A stretch of DNA of 64,000 bases from UBA2266 sp964406945. GTDB taxonomy: Bacteria; Planctomycetota; Phycisphaerae; Sedimentisphaerales; Anaerobacaceae. Under the pieces are notes generated by a model. That model had not been told where the DNA came from, searched no databases, and saw only the letters and a list, made by a program, of their open reading frames with translations. A program made the translations under genes and the position numbers. Position 1 is the stretch's first letter. Every line of letters begins with the position of its first letter. Of this stretch, positions 1 through 8,330 are shown piece after piece. The DNA lies in assembly GCA_964406945.1 (NCBI GenBank), contig CAYOTO010000008.1, forward strand, positions 1 through 64,000, written 5' to 3'.

Positions 1-4
1 GTAC

Positions 5-658
5 TTAACTGTTAAAACCATGCTCGCCGATTACTTTAACGAATCTGACATCGCAGATATACATTTCAATAAGCTTGCCGCGTTTTTTGCTTGCCGCGAC
101 AAGTTGTTGAGCAGTGCCGCTTCCCACCGGAGCGACTACAAGCCCCCCTTCGGCCAACTGATCCACTACGGGATCGGGTATTCTCGGCACGGCCGCGGTG
201 ATCATTATCCTGTCGAATTCACCGCCGCCCGGCCAGCCGCAACTGCCGTCGCCCACCGCAAATTCGACGTTCTCAACGCCGAGCACCCCGAGTACTTCCG
301 CGGCCCGCTCGGACAGCTTGGCGAACCGCTCGATTGTATATACCTTTTTCGCCAGCTTGCTGAGCACCGCCGTCTGGTAGCCGCAGCCGGTCCCGATCTC
401 CAGCACCGAACAGTCCGGCTCGACGCGGAGATGCTGGGTCATGAGCGCCACAATATAGGGCTGCGAAATCGTCTGATCCTGTCCTATCGGCAGCGGCCCG
501 TCCGAGTACGCCTGCGACCGGTACTCCGGCGGAATAAACCGCTCCCGCGGAACCTCATCCATCGCCGACAAGACCCGCTCATCGCGAATATCCCGCTGAC
601 GCAGATGAAATTCGACCATCTTACGCCTCTCGAATTCGTATTTCTCCGAATCATCCAT
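5..658 (-). CDS. pcm: Protein-L-isoaspartate O-methyltransferase
   Basis: SAM-dependent enzyme that methylates isoaspartyl residues in aged proteins so they can revert to aspartate; cytosolic. The 217-aa protein shows the family block GQDQTISQP (about residues 59-67), followed by the SAM-binding loop VLEIGTGCGYQ (85-95). This order is typical of the PCMT family, whose members are about 205-220 aa. I start at the ATG at 658; a GTG at 721 in frame would add 21 residues that do not look like the family. The stop codon is at the very edge of the window, so the gene is complete, but what lies downstream is not visible. Confidence 0.93.
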   Translation of the reverse strand: MDDSEKYEFERRKMVEFHLRQRDIRDERVLSAMDEVPRERFIPPEYRSQAYSDGPLPIGQDQTISQPYIVALMTQHLRVEPDCSVLEIGTGCGYQTAVLSKLAKKVYTIERFAKLSERAAEVLGVLGVENVEFAVGDGSCGWPGGGEFDRIMITAAVPRIPDPVVDQLAEGGLVVAPVGSGTAQQLVAASKKRGKLIEMYICDVRFVKVIGEHGFNS

Positions 659-804
659 TTGGGAGTTAGTAAAAATAACGGCTATTTGCAGTTTATTCTT
701 GACCTTTGCGGCGACTTTCACGATAGTATATATAGCGACTGCTAACGGCCGCCTGGTGGCGACCTACCCATTCAGGGGCAGCCGCAATTTTTTTGAGCTT
801 CCTG

Positions 805-1623
805 TCAGTTCCCGATTAGTTTTACCAGACTCGAAACAATCAGGTTAAGTGCCGCGGCCGCCGCCAGTAGTTCGGCTACCACATTGAACGTCTTCTGGGG
901 AATACGCCTGAGGAAGTAAATGCCCAGCAGCGCGCCAAGAGCGATGAACGGCAGCATGAGCAGATCGACTTTTATGGTTCCCCAGGTCATCATGTCCAGT
1001 CTGCTACTGAACGGCACCTTGAGCCAGTTGATAATGAAAAAGAACCACGCCGCGGTGCCCACGAATTCCACCTTCGGCAGTCTCATTGCCAGCAGATAAA
1101 TCACCATGACCGGCCCGGCCGCGTTGCCCATCATCGTTGTAATGCCCGCCATCACCCCCATAATCGTCGCGAACCACAGCTTGGCCGGAACGCGCGATTC
1201 CAGATCATCCCCCTCGTCGGAGCCTGTTCTGGCCTTGCTTCGCCTTCGCCAGACGTTTATGCCCAGCATAATCAGAACAATAATGCCGATAGCGGGCTTG
1301 AGGAACTGATCGTTGACCTCGCCCGACTCATCCCGCATGAAATTCAGCAGAAAGAACGCCGTAACGATTCCGGCCAGAGTAGCCGGCAGGAGTTTCAAAA
1401 CGTGCGACCAGACGGCGTTCCTGCGGTGATAGGTGATCGCAAACAGATCCGCCAGTATCAGTATCCCCAGAAGCGCCCCGACCGACTTGCTCGTCGAGCC
1501 GAAAGCGGTAGCCATCAGCGGAACCACAAGAATCCCTACACCGGGAATCCCCGTCTTGGCGACGCCCACCATCATCGCGCAAAGCGCTACCGTTATCCAT
1601 CCTAACAGGTCGAGTTCGGGCAT
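805..1623 (-). CDS. TSUP-family (TauE/SafE) anion permease
   Basis: Integral membrane protein of the TauE/SafE family, which exports or imports small sulfur- or carbon-containing anions such as sulfite or sulfoacetate. The 272-aa chain is almost entirely hydrophobic helices in two halves separated by a basic/acidic loop (RRRSKARTGSDEGDD). The first half carries the glycine-rich stretch VGVAKTGIPGVGI, typical of the family. I start at the ATG at 1623, which has GGGGTG just upstream; a longer reading to 1719 adds 32 non-membrane residues and looks spurious. It is transcribed divergently from the lipoprotein gene at 1813. The substrate cannot be told from sequence. Confidence 0.85.
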   Translation of the reverse strand: MPELDLLGWITVALCAMMVGVAKTGIPGVGILVVPLMATAFGSTSKSVGALLGILILADLFAITYHRRNAVWSHVLKLLPATLAGIVTAFFLLNFMRDESGEVNDQFLKPAIGIIVLIMLGINVWRRRSKARTGSDEGDDLESRVPAKLWFATIMGVMAGITTMMGNAAGPVMVIYLLAMRLPKVEFVGTAAWFFFIINWLKVPFSSRLDMMTWGTIKVDLLMLPFIALGALLGIYFLRRIPQKTFNVVAELLAAAAALNLIVSSLVKLIGN

Positions 1624-1658
1624 AAACACCCCGCAAAGCAGTTCAGTTGATAGCCTGC

Positions 1659-1687
1659 ACTTTAGCCGCTGTATCGTCTCAATGCAA
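1659..1687 (-). promoter_or_regulatory. Candidate promoter for the TSUP permease
   Basis: On the minus strand TTGCAT (1687-1682) lies 17 bp before TAAAGT (1664-1659), each matching 4 of 6 sigma-70 consensus bases, 36 bp upstream of the ATG at 1623. Weak match; placed mainly because position and spacing fit. Confidence 0.35.
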
Positions 1688-1719
1688 GGACTACCCGCAA
1701 ACCAAAGCTCTTGCGACAA

Positions 1720-1747
1720 TTGACTGGGCCCGGCCGCCGCGTATAAT
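1720..1747 (+). promoter_or_regulatory. Sigma-70-like promoter for the 1813 lipoprotein gene
   Basis: TTGACT (1720-1725), a 16-bp spacer and a perfect TATAAT (1742-1747). The transcript would start near 1754 and carry a short 5' UTR with a 7-bp hairpin (CCGACGG at 1763-1769, loop TTGG, CCGTCGG at 1774-1780) ahead of the AGGAGGT ribosome-binding site at 1801. Confidence 0.65.
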
Positions 1748-1812
1748 CGTATAAATATTAAACCGACGGTTGGCCGTCGGCAAATGTAAAGGAGTCTTAC
1801 AGGAGGTCTGAC

Positions 1813-2448
1813 ATGAACACGCGAAAATTAAAATTTTATGCACTGACGCTTCTTTTGGGCGGATGCGTACCTACCGCATCGCTGCATCCGTTGTACACCG
1901 ACAACAACCTGATCCTCGACGACCGGCTCGAGGGTGTATGGACCGAGCATCCCGACAAGCCCGGGATCGACTGGAAGTTCGAACGATTTGTAAGCCACAA
2001 AGACGAATACGAAAAGACTTACAAGCTCACCCTGCACGAAGACGGCAAAATCAAGGGCCTCTTCGCCGCGAGATTGCTGAAACTCGACGACAAAGTCTAC
2101 CTCGATCTCTCGCCCGAAGCGTTCCCCTTCGGCGAAAAGGAAGTTGAGCAGTGCGATCTGCCTTATAACTCGCCGTTCTTCCTGCGGGTACACAGCTTCA
2201 TGGCCCTCGAAATCGCCGATTCGGACTTGGCCGTCAAGATGATGATGGACAAGCAGATCAAGGAGCTTTTCGCCGAGAAACCGCGTGCGGTCTGGCATAC
2301 CGAGGTCGACGACCGTGTGGTGCTCACCGCCCCGACGAACAGGCTCCAGCAGTTCATCCGCGAGAATCTCAAAGACGAGCGGCTTTTCGCCGGCCATTCC
2401 ACTTTGCAGCGAATCGACGCCGTTCGCGACAGCGAGAAAGAAGAATAA
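1813..2448 (+). CDS. Predicted lipoprotein of unknown function
   Basis: 211-aa protein with a short basic N-terminus, a hydrophobic stretch and the lipobox LLGGC (Cys at about residue 17), so it should be lipid-anchored after signal peptidase II cleavage. The mature part is charged (Lys, Asp and Glu rich). It includes WTEHPDKPGIDWKFERF near its start, which suggests a beta-rich domain. I do not recognise a family. The start is fixed by AGGAGGT six bases upstream of the ATG. It is read from its own promoter and ends 43 bp before the BioD-like gene, so the two may be co-transcribed. Confidence 0.8.
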   Translation: MNTRKLKFYALTLLLGGCVPTASLHPLYTDNNLILDDRLEGVWTEHPDKPGIDWKFERFVSHKDEYEKTYKLTLHEDGKIKGLFAARLLKLDDKVYLDLSPEAFPFGEKEVEQCDLPYNSPFFLRVHSFMALEIADSDLAVKMMMDKQIKELFAEKPRAVWHTEVDDRVVLTAPTNRLQQFIRENLKDERLFAGHSTLQRIDAVRDSEKEE

Positions 2449-2491
2449 CAGCCGCTCACATCGGGGTTTTGCTGCAGGGACCGAAGCGCGT

Positions 2492-3235
2492 ATGCCTATT
2501 GAGTTGAAATTGCCAAAGAAACCGGGGTTTTTTGTGGCCGGCACCCGAGCGGCCGCGGGCAAGAGCATAATAGCCGGTGCAATCGCCCGTATTCTGACCG
2601 ACCAGGGCCTGAAAGTCGGCGTGTTCAAACCGATATCCGTCGGGGCCCGCAACAAATGGGACGGCCTGCTGGGCGAAGAGACCGAGTTTCTCGCGGCCTG
2701 CGCACGCTCGAACCTGCCTTTTCCGACAATCAATCCGGTAGCATTCGTTACCGAAGCAGTGCCGCCCCTCGCCTCGGCCCGCGAGAAAAAACCCGTCGAT
2801 TTCGCGGCAATAGCCGGGGCATACAACGAAATATGCTCCGACTGCGACATCGTACTGGTCGAGGGGCTCGAAGGCGCCCGCACGCCCATTACCAATGAAT
2901 TCGACCTGCTGGATCTGGCGGTAGAGTTCCAACTGCCAGTGCTTCTGGTGGCCCGTTCGGACGATTCGGTGGTCAACAACGCACTTATGACCCTCGACTG
3001 CATCCGGGCGGCGAAGATACAGGTTGGCGGCGTGGTTATGAACGCTTACGACATCATGGAAAACGAGTCTGTCGTCGGCAATACGGCCCCGGCCGTTATA
3101 AACAACTTTGGCTCGGTCGAGATTGTTGCAGACGCGCCCTACGACGAGACCGCAAGCATCCAAGAGCAAAACCCAGGAGAAATGGTCCTTGCTGCCCTGC
3201 ACGATGTGGACTGGCGAGGTTTGGCCGGTGTCTGA
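2492..3235 (+). CDS. bioD: Dethiobiotin synthetase-like ATPase
   Basis: 247-aa P-loop protein matching BioD, the ATP-dependent carboxylase that closes the ureido ring of dethiobiotin in biotin synthesis. I see the N-terminal P-loop GTRAAAGKS (BioD normally GTDTDVGKT), the lysine of VGVFKPISVG that contacts substrate, and VEGLEGARTPI in place of the usual VEGAGG. The two motif departures mean it could instead be a BioD-fold relative such as the P-loop domain of phosphotransacetylases. No other bio gene lies nearby. The start is the ATG at 2492; the reading frame is open further upstream to 2285, but that overlaps the lipoprotein gene. Confidence 0.75.
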   Translation: MPIELKLPKKPGFFVAGTRAAAGKSIIAGAIARILTDQGLKVGVFKPISVGARNKWDGLLGEETEFLAACARSNLPFPTINPVAFVTEAVPPLASAREKKPVDFAAIAGAYNEICSDCDIVLVEGLEGARTPITNEFDLLDLAVEFQLPVLLVARSDDSVVNNALMTLDCIRAAKIQVGGVVMNAYDIMENESVVGNTAPAVINNFGSVEIVADAPYDETASIQEQNPGEMVLAALHDVDWRGLAGV

Positions 3236-3325
3236 GACAACCCGAGACCCGCTTCACAACTGCCGGGTGTACGAAAATAATGTGGTGAAAATGTATGTAA
3301 ACATCTGTTATGCTAAGCCCCTCAC

Positions 3326-3356
3326 AGTGTCATGCTGAGCGCAGCGAAGCATCTGG
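3326..3356 (+). repeat. Short imperfect-palindromic dispersed repeat copy
   Basis: The segment TCATGCTGAGCGCAGCGAAG followed by CATCT can fold through ATGCT (3332-3336) and AGCAT (3348-3352). It closely resembles the TCATTCTGAGCG-x-AGCGAAGAATCT element that I know as a common intergenic repeat in many environmental bacterial genomes. It sits alone in the 279-bp gap between the BioD-like gene and nadB. I see no second copy in this window. Confidence 0.45.
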
Positions 3357-3442
3357 GCAGCGAAGGAGACTTCCGGCCGAAATCCGGTCGATATGCCACA
3401 AATCATTAGTGCATCCCGACTGCCGGCAGGCAAATTAGATAA

Positions 3443-3471
3443 TTGCCAAACAAGTCCGGTAAATGTATCAT
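3443..3471 (+). promoter_or_regulatory. Sigma-70-like promoter for nadB
   Basis: TTGCCA (3443-3448), a 17-bp spacer and TATCAT (3466-3471), each 5 of 6 to consensus, ending 44 bp before the nadB ATG at 3515. Confidence 0.55.
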
Positions 3472-3514
3472 ATATGGCTTAAAATCTCGCGAAAACAACT
3501 GTCGAAAGAAGATA

Positions 3515-4803
3515 ATGACCGACAAGTCCGATTCCAGGCGCTATCTTGTAAACATCGATTCGGCCTCGACACAGCAGCTTTTTACCGACTGTTTGGTCGT
3601 GGGCGCGGGAATTGCGGGTCTGCGCGCGGCTCTGGAGGCGGCCGAGAACTGTCGCGTAATCGTCGTCTGCAAGGGTAATCTGAACGACAGCAACACCTGG
3701 AAAGCGCAGGGCGGCATCGCATCGGTGCTGAACAAATCCGACTCGTTCGAGTCCCACATCGAGGATACACTCAAGACCGGCGGCGGTCTTTCCGACCCCG
3801 AAACCGTCGATCTAGTGGTCCGGCAGGGACCGGAACTGGTCCGGCAACTGCTCGACTGGGGAACGGAATTCGACCTCGAAAAGGACAGAATCGCGGTAAC
3901 CCTCGAAGGCGGTCACAGCCACCCCCGGGTCGCCCACGCTCACGGCGACAGCACCGGCCGCATAATAGCCGAAACCCTGATCCGAAAGGTCGCAGGACAT
4001 CCGAATATCACCACCATCGAGCATTTTTACGCAATCGACCTGCTGACGAACGAGGACAACGAATGCACCGGAGTCGTCGGCCGCATTAAGGGTCTGGGAC
4101 CGCAGATAATCTGGGCCGCCAATACAGTCCTGGCCACCGGCGGCGCGGGAAGGCTTTATCGCGAAACGACCAATCCGGAAGTGGCCACCGGCGACGGACT
4201 GGCAATGGCTTACCGGGCCGGCGCGGTCTTGAGAGACCTGGAGTTCATGCAGTTCCACCCGACAACCCTCTACATCGCAGGCGCCAGCAGGGCGCTTATC
4301 ACCGAAACGCTGCGGGGAGAAGGCGCGGTGCTGCGGGATACCAACGGACGCCAGTTCATGAAGGAGTATCACGAATCGGCCGAGCTTGCTCCACGAGATA
4401 TAGTCAGCCGGGCGATCCTCGCTCAGATGCTCAAGACCGGCTCGACCCACGTCTTCCTGGACGTTCGCCATATGGACAAGACCCATATCGCCAGGCGATT
4501 CCCCCTGATAACCGAACTGTGCGAGAGCTTCAGCATTGACCTCAGTTCGGATCTGATACCCGTCAGGCCAAGCGCCCACTACATGATAGGCGGAGTCAAG
4601 ACCGACCATATCGGCCGCACCAGCATAAAAAACCTCTACGCCTGCGGCGAAGTCGCATCGACCGGCCTGCACGGAGCCAACCGCCTGGGCAGCAACTCAT
4701 TGCTCGAAGGACTCGTTTTCGGCAAGACCGCCGGCGAAGATGTCGCTCGTTTCAAGCTGCCCGAACACATCAAGCACCCGGGGGTAAAATACGAGGTGCC
4801 TCT
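3515..4803 (+). CDS. nadB: L-aspartate oxidase, 3' end lost in assembly gap
   Basis: First enzyme of de novo NAD synthesis, a flavoprotein that oxidises L-aspartate to iminoaspartate for NadA. Visible features are the FAD dinucleotide motif VVGAGIAGLRAALEA, the substrate-loop region SNTWKAQGGIASVL, and the EGGHSHPRVAHA and GDSTGR blocks. Further on are EFMQFHPT and the C-terminal FAD signature GLHGANRLGSNSLLEGLVFG. About 430 residues are present; the family is about 510-540, so most of the C-terminal helical domain falls in the N-run beginning at 4804. The start is the ATG at 3515, with GAAAGAAG upstream. The frame happens to stay open after the gap to a stop at 4934-4936, but those bases look like the rnpB promoter, not nadB. 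Confidence 0.93.
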
Positions 4804-4903
4804 NNNNNNNNNNNNNNNNNNNNNNNNNNNNNNNNNNNNNNNNNNNNNNNNNNNNNNNNNNNNNNNNNNNNNNNNNNNNNNNNNNNNNNNNNNNNNNNNN
4901 NNN
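4804..4903. other. Assembly gap of 100 Ns inside nadB 3' region
   Basis: Exactly 100 Ns, the conventional placeholder for a gap of unknown length. The missing sequence should hold the nadB C-terminus and possibly more, so spacing between nadB and rnpB is not known. Confidence 0.98.
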
Positions 4904-4933
4904 CTGACCTTTCGGTCCGTTCTGAGGTATAAA
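4904..4933 (+). promoter_or_regulatory. rnpB: Candidate rnpB promoter
   Basis: CTGACC (4904-4909) directly after the gap, an 18-bp spacer, and TATAAA (4928-4933). The predicted start seven bases later is base 4940, exactly where the terminal helix of the RNase P RNA begins. Confidence 0.5.
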
Positions 4934-4937
4934 TAGC

Positions 4938-5332
4938 TTAGAGTGGGTTGGGCGATCGCCGGTTCGTAAGAGCCGGAGGAAAGTCCGAGCAGGACAGGGC
5001 ACGGTGATGGCTAACGGCCACCGGGGGCGACCCCAGGGAAAGTGCCACAGAAAACACACGGCCGATGGCCCTACGAGGCACAGGCAAAGGTGAAATGGTG
5101 TGGTAAGAGCGCACCGCGGCTTCGGCGACGGAGTCGGCTTGGTAAACCCCACCGCCTGCAAGACCAAGCAGCCGGCAGCCCGGCCCGGGCGTCGGCGGCA
5201 TTGCCGCCGTACCGGCAGGTAGGTCGCTTACCGTTTACCGGTAGAGCCGGCTGGCAACAGCCGGTCAAGATAAATGGTCGCCGCCCGCATTGCGGGATAC
5301 AGAACTCGGCTTACAGACCCACTCTGCTTTTT
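4938..5332 (+). ncRNA. rnpB: RNase P RNA (M1 RNA, catalytic subunit)
   Basis: Ribozyme that trims the 5' leader of pre-tRNAs together with RnpA. The ends pair: AGAGTGGGT (4940-4948) with ACCCACTCT (5317-5325), the P1 helix. Conserved core elements appear in the right order: GAGGAAAGTCCGAGC near 4976, ACAGAAA near 5046, GGTAAGAGCGCACCG near 5101 and GGTAAACCCC near 5139. AGATAAATGG near 5269 and ACAGAACTCGGCTTACAG near 5299 follow. Length (about 390 nt) fits bacterial type A. A run of six or seven T (5328-5333) right after P1 is the likely end of transcription. Confidence 0.96.
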
Positions 5333-5373
5333 TACAGTGCTCGGCTGATGTGTGGAGCAAAAGGTGTGAAGAT

Positions 5374-5421
5374 TCGCGGGCGGCATTCCCGGTGCAACAG
5401 CGCCGGGGATGCCGCCCGCGA
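5374..5421. terminator. Strong hairpin between convergent rnpB and 5436 gene
   Basis: An arm of about 19 bp (5374-5392) pairs with 5403-5421 around a 10-nt loop, with one G-T wobble. It lies between the end of rnpB and the end of the minus-strand lipoprotein gene. There is no clean T-tract on either side, so it may be a bidirectional transcription barrier or mRNA-stabilising structure, not a classic intrinsic terminator. Confidence 0.55.
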
Positions 5422-5435
5422 TCATTAGATCTCTT

Positions 5436-6215
5436 TTAGATTCGGGGGACCGGGGCGCCCAGTTCGACGTGCAGGGTTGCTATTGCGTCGCTGGTCGTCA
5501 GTTTTGCAGTCCCGGTTTCGAAGTTCATGTGCTCGAATTCGATGCCGTCGCCTTCGCCGAGTTGAGACGCAACGGCCTCGGACTGGCCTATCCGCTGCAG
5601 AACCGCCTCGATACTGCTGCGAACGAGCATTCCGTTGACGGCCAGTCTTCTCGCATCCGGCCCGCCTTCGGTCAGATCCTCGCCGATGTCGCCCAGGTCC
5701 GCCTTGAACGCCGCAAGAGCATACTGGAGCAGGTCTTTTGCACGGTCATTCTCGCCGGCGTATGACCGGTCGGCGATACTCGCCGGAAGCATCAGTTTGG
5801 AATCGAACATGATCCCCTTCTCCATGCCCCCGAGCAGCCCGCCGCGTTTGGCGTTCTCATCGACCACGAAGAAATACTTGCGAACGGCGGTCATGCTGTG
5901 CTCATCGAAAGCCACCATCGTAAACCACGAGCCGTACCCGTCGTCGCTTACGCCCGACGAGACGACCGTGCTGTCGCTTTGATAAAGCAGCTCGTTTTCG
6001 CGCTTCTTCATCATGCTCAGCACGTCCAGCGAACTGCTCTTTGCAACGTCAGCCTTGTCGTAAACCGACGAACGCGTGCCCTCTTCTGCAACAGCTTCGC
6101 CGCTGTCGGAACGTTGCGTCTCGGTGCAGCCCGGAGCAAAACTCAGGACCGCAATCGTCACAAACCCAACAATCCACAGCGCTGCTTTCGAACGCCAAAC
6201 CCGCTTTCTATTCAT
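5436..6215 (-). CDS. Predicted lipoprotein, function unknown
   Basis: 259-aa protein beginning with basic residues, a hydrophobic helix and FAPGC, a reasonable lipobox (Cys at about 30), so probably membrane-anchored on the outside of the inner membrane. The mature part is soluble and mixed alpha/beta by composition; I recognise no family. The start is the ATG at 6215, with AAAGGG upstream; a longer reading to 6392 would run into ilvC. It begins 44 bp after the ilvC stop on the same strand and may be the last gene of that unit. Confidence 0.75.
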   Translation of the reverse strand: MNRKRVWRSKAALWIVGFVTIAVLSFAPGCTETQRSDSGEAVAEEGTRSSVYDKADVAKSSSLDVLSMMKKRENELLYQSDSTVVSSGVSDDGYGSWFTMVAFDEHSMTAVRKYFFVVDENAKRGGLLGGMEKGIMFDSKLMLPASIADRSYAGENDRAKDLLQYALAAFKADLGDIGEDLTEGGPDARRLAVNGMLVRSSIEAVLQRIGQSEAVASQLGEGDGIEFEHMNFETGTAKLTTSDAIATLHVELGAPVPRI

Positions 6216-6259
6216 CGCATCCCTTTGCAATAAACCCTCTCCTGCATTGTCGTTATTGA

Positions 6260-7264
6260 TCAAACTTCTTTCGAATCGATCCACTTCATCATTCTGCGAA
6301 GCGAACGGCCGACCTCTTCGAGCTGACTGTCGTGATCCTTTTCGTACATTGCGTTGAAGTTCTTCAGCCCGCCCTTGTACTCGTTGACCCATTCTTTGGC
6401 GAACTCGCCGCTTGTGATTTCGCCCAGAATCTTCTTCATCTCAGCCTTGGTTTCGTCGGTAACGATCCGGGGCCCGCGGCTTAGATCGCCGTACTCGGCG
6501 GTATTCGAAATGCTGTACCGCATGTAGCTCAGGCCGCCCTGGTACATCAGATCGACAATGAGCTTGACCTCGTGCAGGCACTCGAAATAGGCGATTTCGG
6601 GCTGATAACCGGCGTTTACGAGCGTTTCGAAGCCGGCCTTGATCAGGGCCGTAAGACCGCCGCAAAGCACAACCTGCTCGCCGAACAAGTCGGTCTCGGT
6701 CTCTTCCTTGTAAGTGGTCTCGATGATGCCCGCGCGGGCGCCGCCGATGCCGTTGGCCCATGCCAGAGCGATATCCTTGGCGTCGCCGGTCTCGTCTTTT
6801 TCGACGGCCACCAGACAGGGTACGCCGCCGCCCTTTTCATATTCGCTGCGAACCAGATGGCCCGGCCCCTTCGGAGCGATCATCACCACATTAACGCCCT
6901 CGGGCGGAACGATGTACTTGAAGTGAATGTTGAACCCGTGGCAGAAACCGAGCGTCTGGCCGGCGACCAGATTCGGAGCAATCTGCGATTCGTAAACCTG
7001 GGCCTGGATTTCGTCCGGCAGGGTTATGATGATCAGGGCCGCACCGTCGACAGCCGTCTTGATATCGCTCGGCGAGAAACCGTGCTCGGTGGCCAGCTTG
7101 TAGTTGTCGGTACCTTCCAGTTCAGCCACCGCAACGTCGATACCACTGTCGCGCAGGTTCTGACTATGCGCATGACCCTGGCTTCCGTAGCCGACAACCG
7201 CTACTTTCTTACCCTTGAGTGCATCGATCGGGGCCTTGTCTTCGTAATAAATCTTCGCCGCCAT
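6260..7264 (-). CDS. ilvC: Ketol-acid reductoisomerase, class I
   Basis: 334-aa enzyme of valine, leucine and isoleucine synthesis that isomerises and reduces acetolactate or acetohydroxybutyrate, with Mg2+. The N-terminal Rossmann domain has VVGYGSQGHAHSQN (24-37). The C-terminal knotted domain carries the metal ligands in EETETDLFGEQ and YFECLHEVK, and the substrate serine in SISNTAEYG. The cofactor loop after strand 2 reads VAELEGTDNY (46-55), without the usual Arg and Ser residues that hold the NADPH 2'-phosphate, so NADH use is possible. GAAAGGAG lies 10 bases before the ATG. It lies about 1.07 kb downstream of ilvN, separated from it by the ChbG-like gene. Confidence 0.97.
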   Translation of the reverse strand: MAAKIYYEDKAPIDALKGKKVAVVGYGSQGHAHSQNLRDSGIDVAVAELEGTDNYKLATEHGFSPSDIKTAVDGAALIIITLPDEIQAQVYESQIAPNLVAGQTLGFCHGFNIHFKYIVPPEGVNVVMIAPKGPGHLVRSEYEKGGGVPCLVAVEKDETGDAKDIALAWANGIGGARAGIIETTYKEETETDLFGEQVVLCGGLTALIKAGFETLVNAGYQPEIAYFECLHEVKLIVDLMYQGGLSYMRYSISNTAEYGDLSRGPRIVTDETKAEMKKILGEITSGEFAKEWVNEYKGGLKNFNAMYEKDHDSQLEEVGRSLRRMMKWIDSKEV

Positions 7265-7282
7265 AATTCTAATACTCCTTTC

Positions 7283-8167
7283 TCAACCTCCCAGTACGTC
7301 GCCGTAGCTGACAAGTTTTATCTTTCTTTTCTCTATTACCTTCTTAACTTTTTCGCTCGTAAAAGCCTTCGTAACTGCGTCGCGATGAGACGCCACATTT
7401 CGATATCCTTCATGCCCGATTGCCCGCATTTCCTGCGTATCGTAGCCAGGGTGCTCCACCAGCAGGTACAATCCCGGCTCCAGTTCTTCCATTATTTGAA
7501 CCAGGCGCTCGATCCGCTGTTCGCCCGTCATATCGCTGGGACCCCACCGAGGCGTACGCCGGGTTGCTTCGGGCAGTTTCCACGGCAGCTTGTACTCGGC
7601 GCTGAGTCTCTCGACCAGGGCTCTGAGCTCGGGGCTCGACGTCGGGGTTCCCATGTGAGAACTCAAATGCGTTACATTCGGTATTTCCTTCAACGCCAGC
7701 TCTATCTGGGCCCGCAGTTCGCGCTCGACCTCGTCAATCTTCCAGCCGCACTGAAGGAACCCGTCGTTCTTGTCGGCGCCTCCGCTGCGGGAAGTCCGCG
7801 GGAAAAAGTGGCCGCGGGCGTCCACCAGGCTGGGCGACTGCGTAATCGGGCCCCATTTGTAGAATTCCCACTCGCTGGTCAGGGTCAGATGCACGCCTGC
7901 ATCGCAGCCGGGATTGGCTCGCAGCATCTTCGCGGCTTCTTCGAACCACGGGCACGGAACCATCACTTCGACCGACGTGGCGATGCCTTTGGTGCATGCA
8001 TCGATGCACGCCAGGTTCGCCGTATGCGAGGAGCCGATATCGTCGGCCCGGATAATGAGCCGGATTTCAGCCTTCCGGCCCGTATCGCCGCAAACCGATG
8101 CAACGGCCAAAACCGCCACAGCCGCGACGACCGCAAATAAGCAAATTGTCCGCACTTTACTGTTCAT
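7283..8167 (-). CDS. Secreted ChbG/YdjC-type carbohydrate deacetylase
   Basis: 294-aa protein with an N-terminal signal peptide (hydrophobic run rich in Ala and Val, then SVCGD) and a YdjC/ChbG fold. The motif IRADDIG is the metal-binding aspartate pair; GVHLTLTSEW and THLSSHMG supply the histidines. Family members remove acetyl groups from chito-oligosaccharides or related amino sugars. The start is the ATG at 8167, with CGGAG nine bases upstream; longer frames upstream have no ribosome-binding site. It sits between ilvN and ilvC but has its own promoter, so a role in amino-acid synthesis is unlikely. Confidence 0.82.
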   Translation of the reverse strand: MNSKVRTICLFAVVAAVAVLAVASVCGDTGRKAEIRLIIRADDIGSSHTANLACIDACTKGIATSVEVMVPCPWFEEAAKMLRANPGCDAGVHLTLTSEWEFYKWGPITQSPSLVDARGHFFPRTSRSGGADKNDGFLQCGWKIDEVERELRAQIELALKEIPNVTHLSSHMGTPTSSPELRALVERLSAEYKLPWKLPEATRRTPRWGPSDMTGEQRIERLVQIMEELEPGLYLLVEHPGYDTQEMRAIGHEGYRNVASHRDAVTKAFTSEKVKKVIEKRKIKLVSYGDVLGG

Positions 8168-8244
8168 CGGAAACTCCGTAACCGCCATTGAATAGAGACG
8201 GGTCAGGCGCATTCGGCGCCGTTTTGCTCGAAGCGCATCGCATT

Positions 8245-8272
8245 ATTATAGCCGAACCGCCGTCACAGGCAA
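8245..8272 (-). promoter_or_regulatory. Promoter for the ChbG-like gene
   Basis: Minus strand TTGCCT (8272-8267), 16-bp spacer, perfect TATAAT (8250-8245), about 78 bp before the ATG at 8167. It may also drive ilvC downstream. Confidence 0.55.
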
Positions 8273-8330
8273 GAAATAACCGCGGTCCACAACAACCGAA
8301 AATCCGCCCTGAGAGGCCCTGAACGTGTTT

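Noticed and set aside
1828..3003. 391-aa open frame on the minus strand across the lipoprotein and BioD-like genes
   Set aside because: Covers two well-supported plus-strand genes and their junction; no family features.
4904..4936. Ten codons and stop after the gap read as the end of nadB
   Set aside because: The bases match a -35/-10 promoter for rnpB with the right spacing to P1, and the encoded residues do not resemble the NadB C-terminus.
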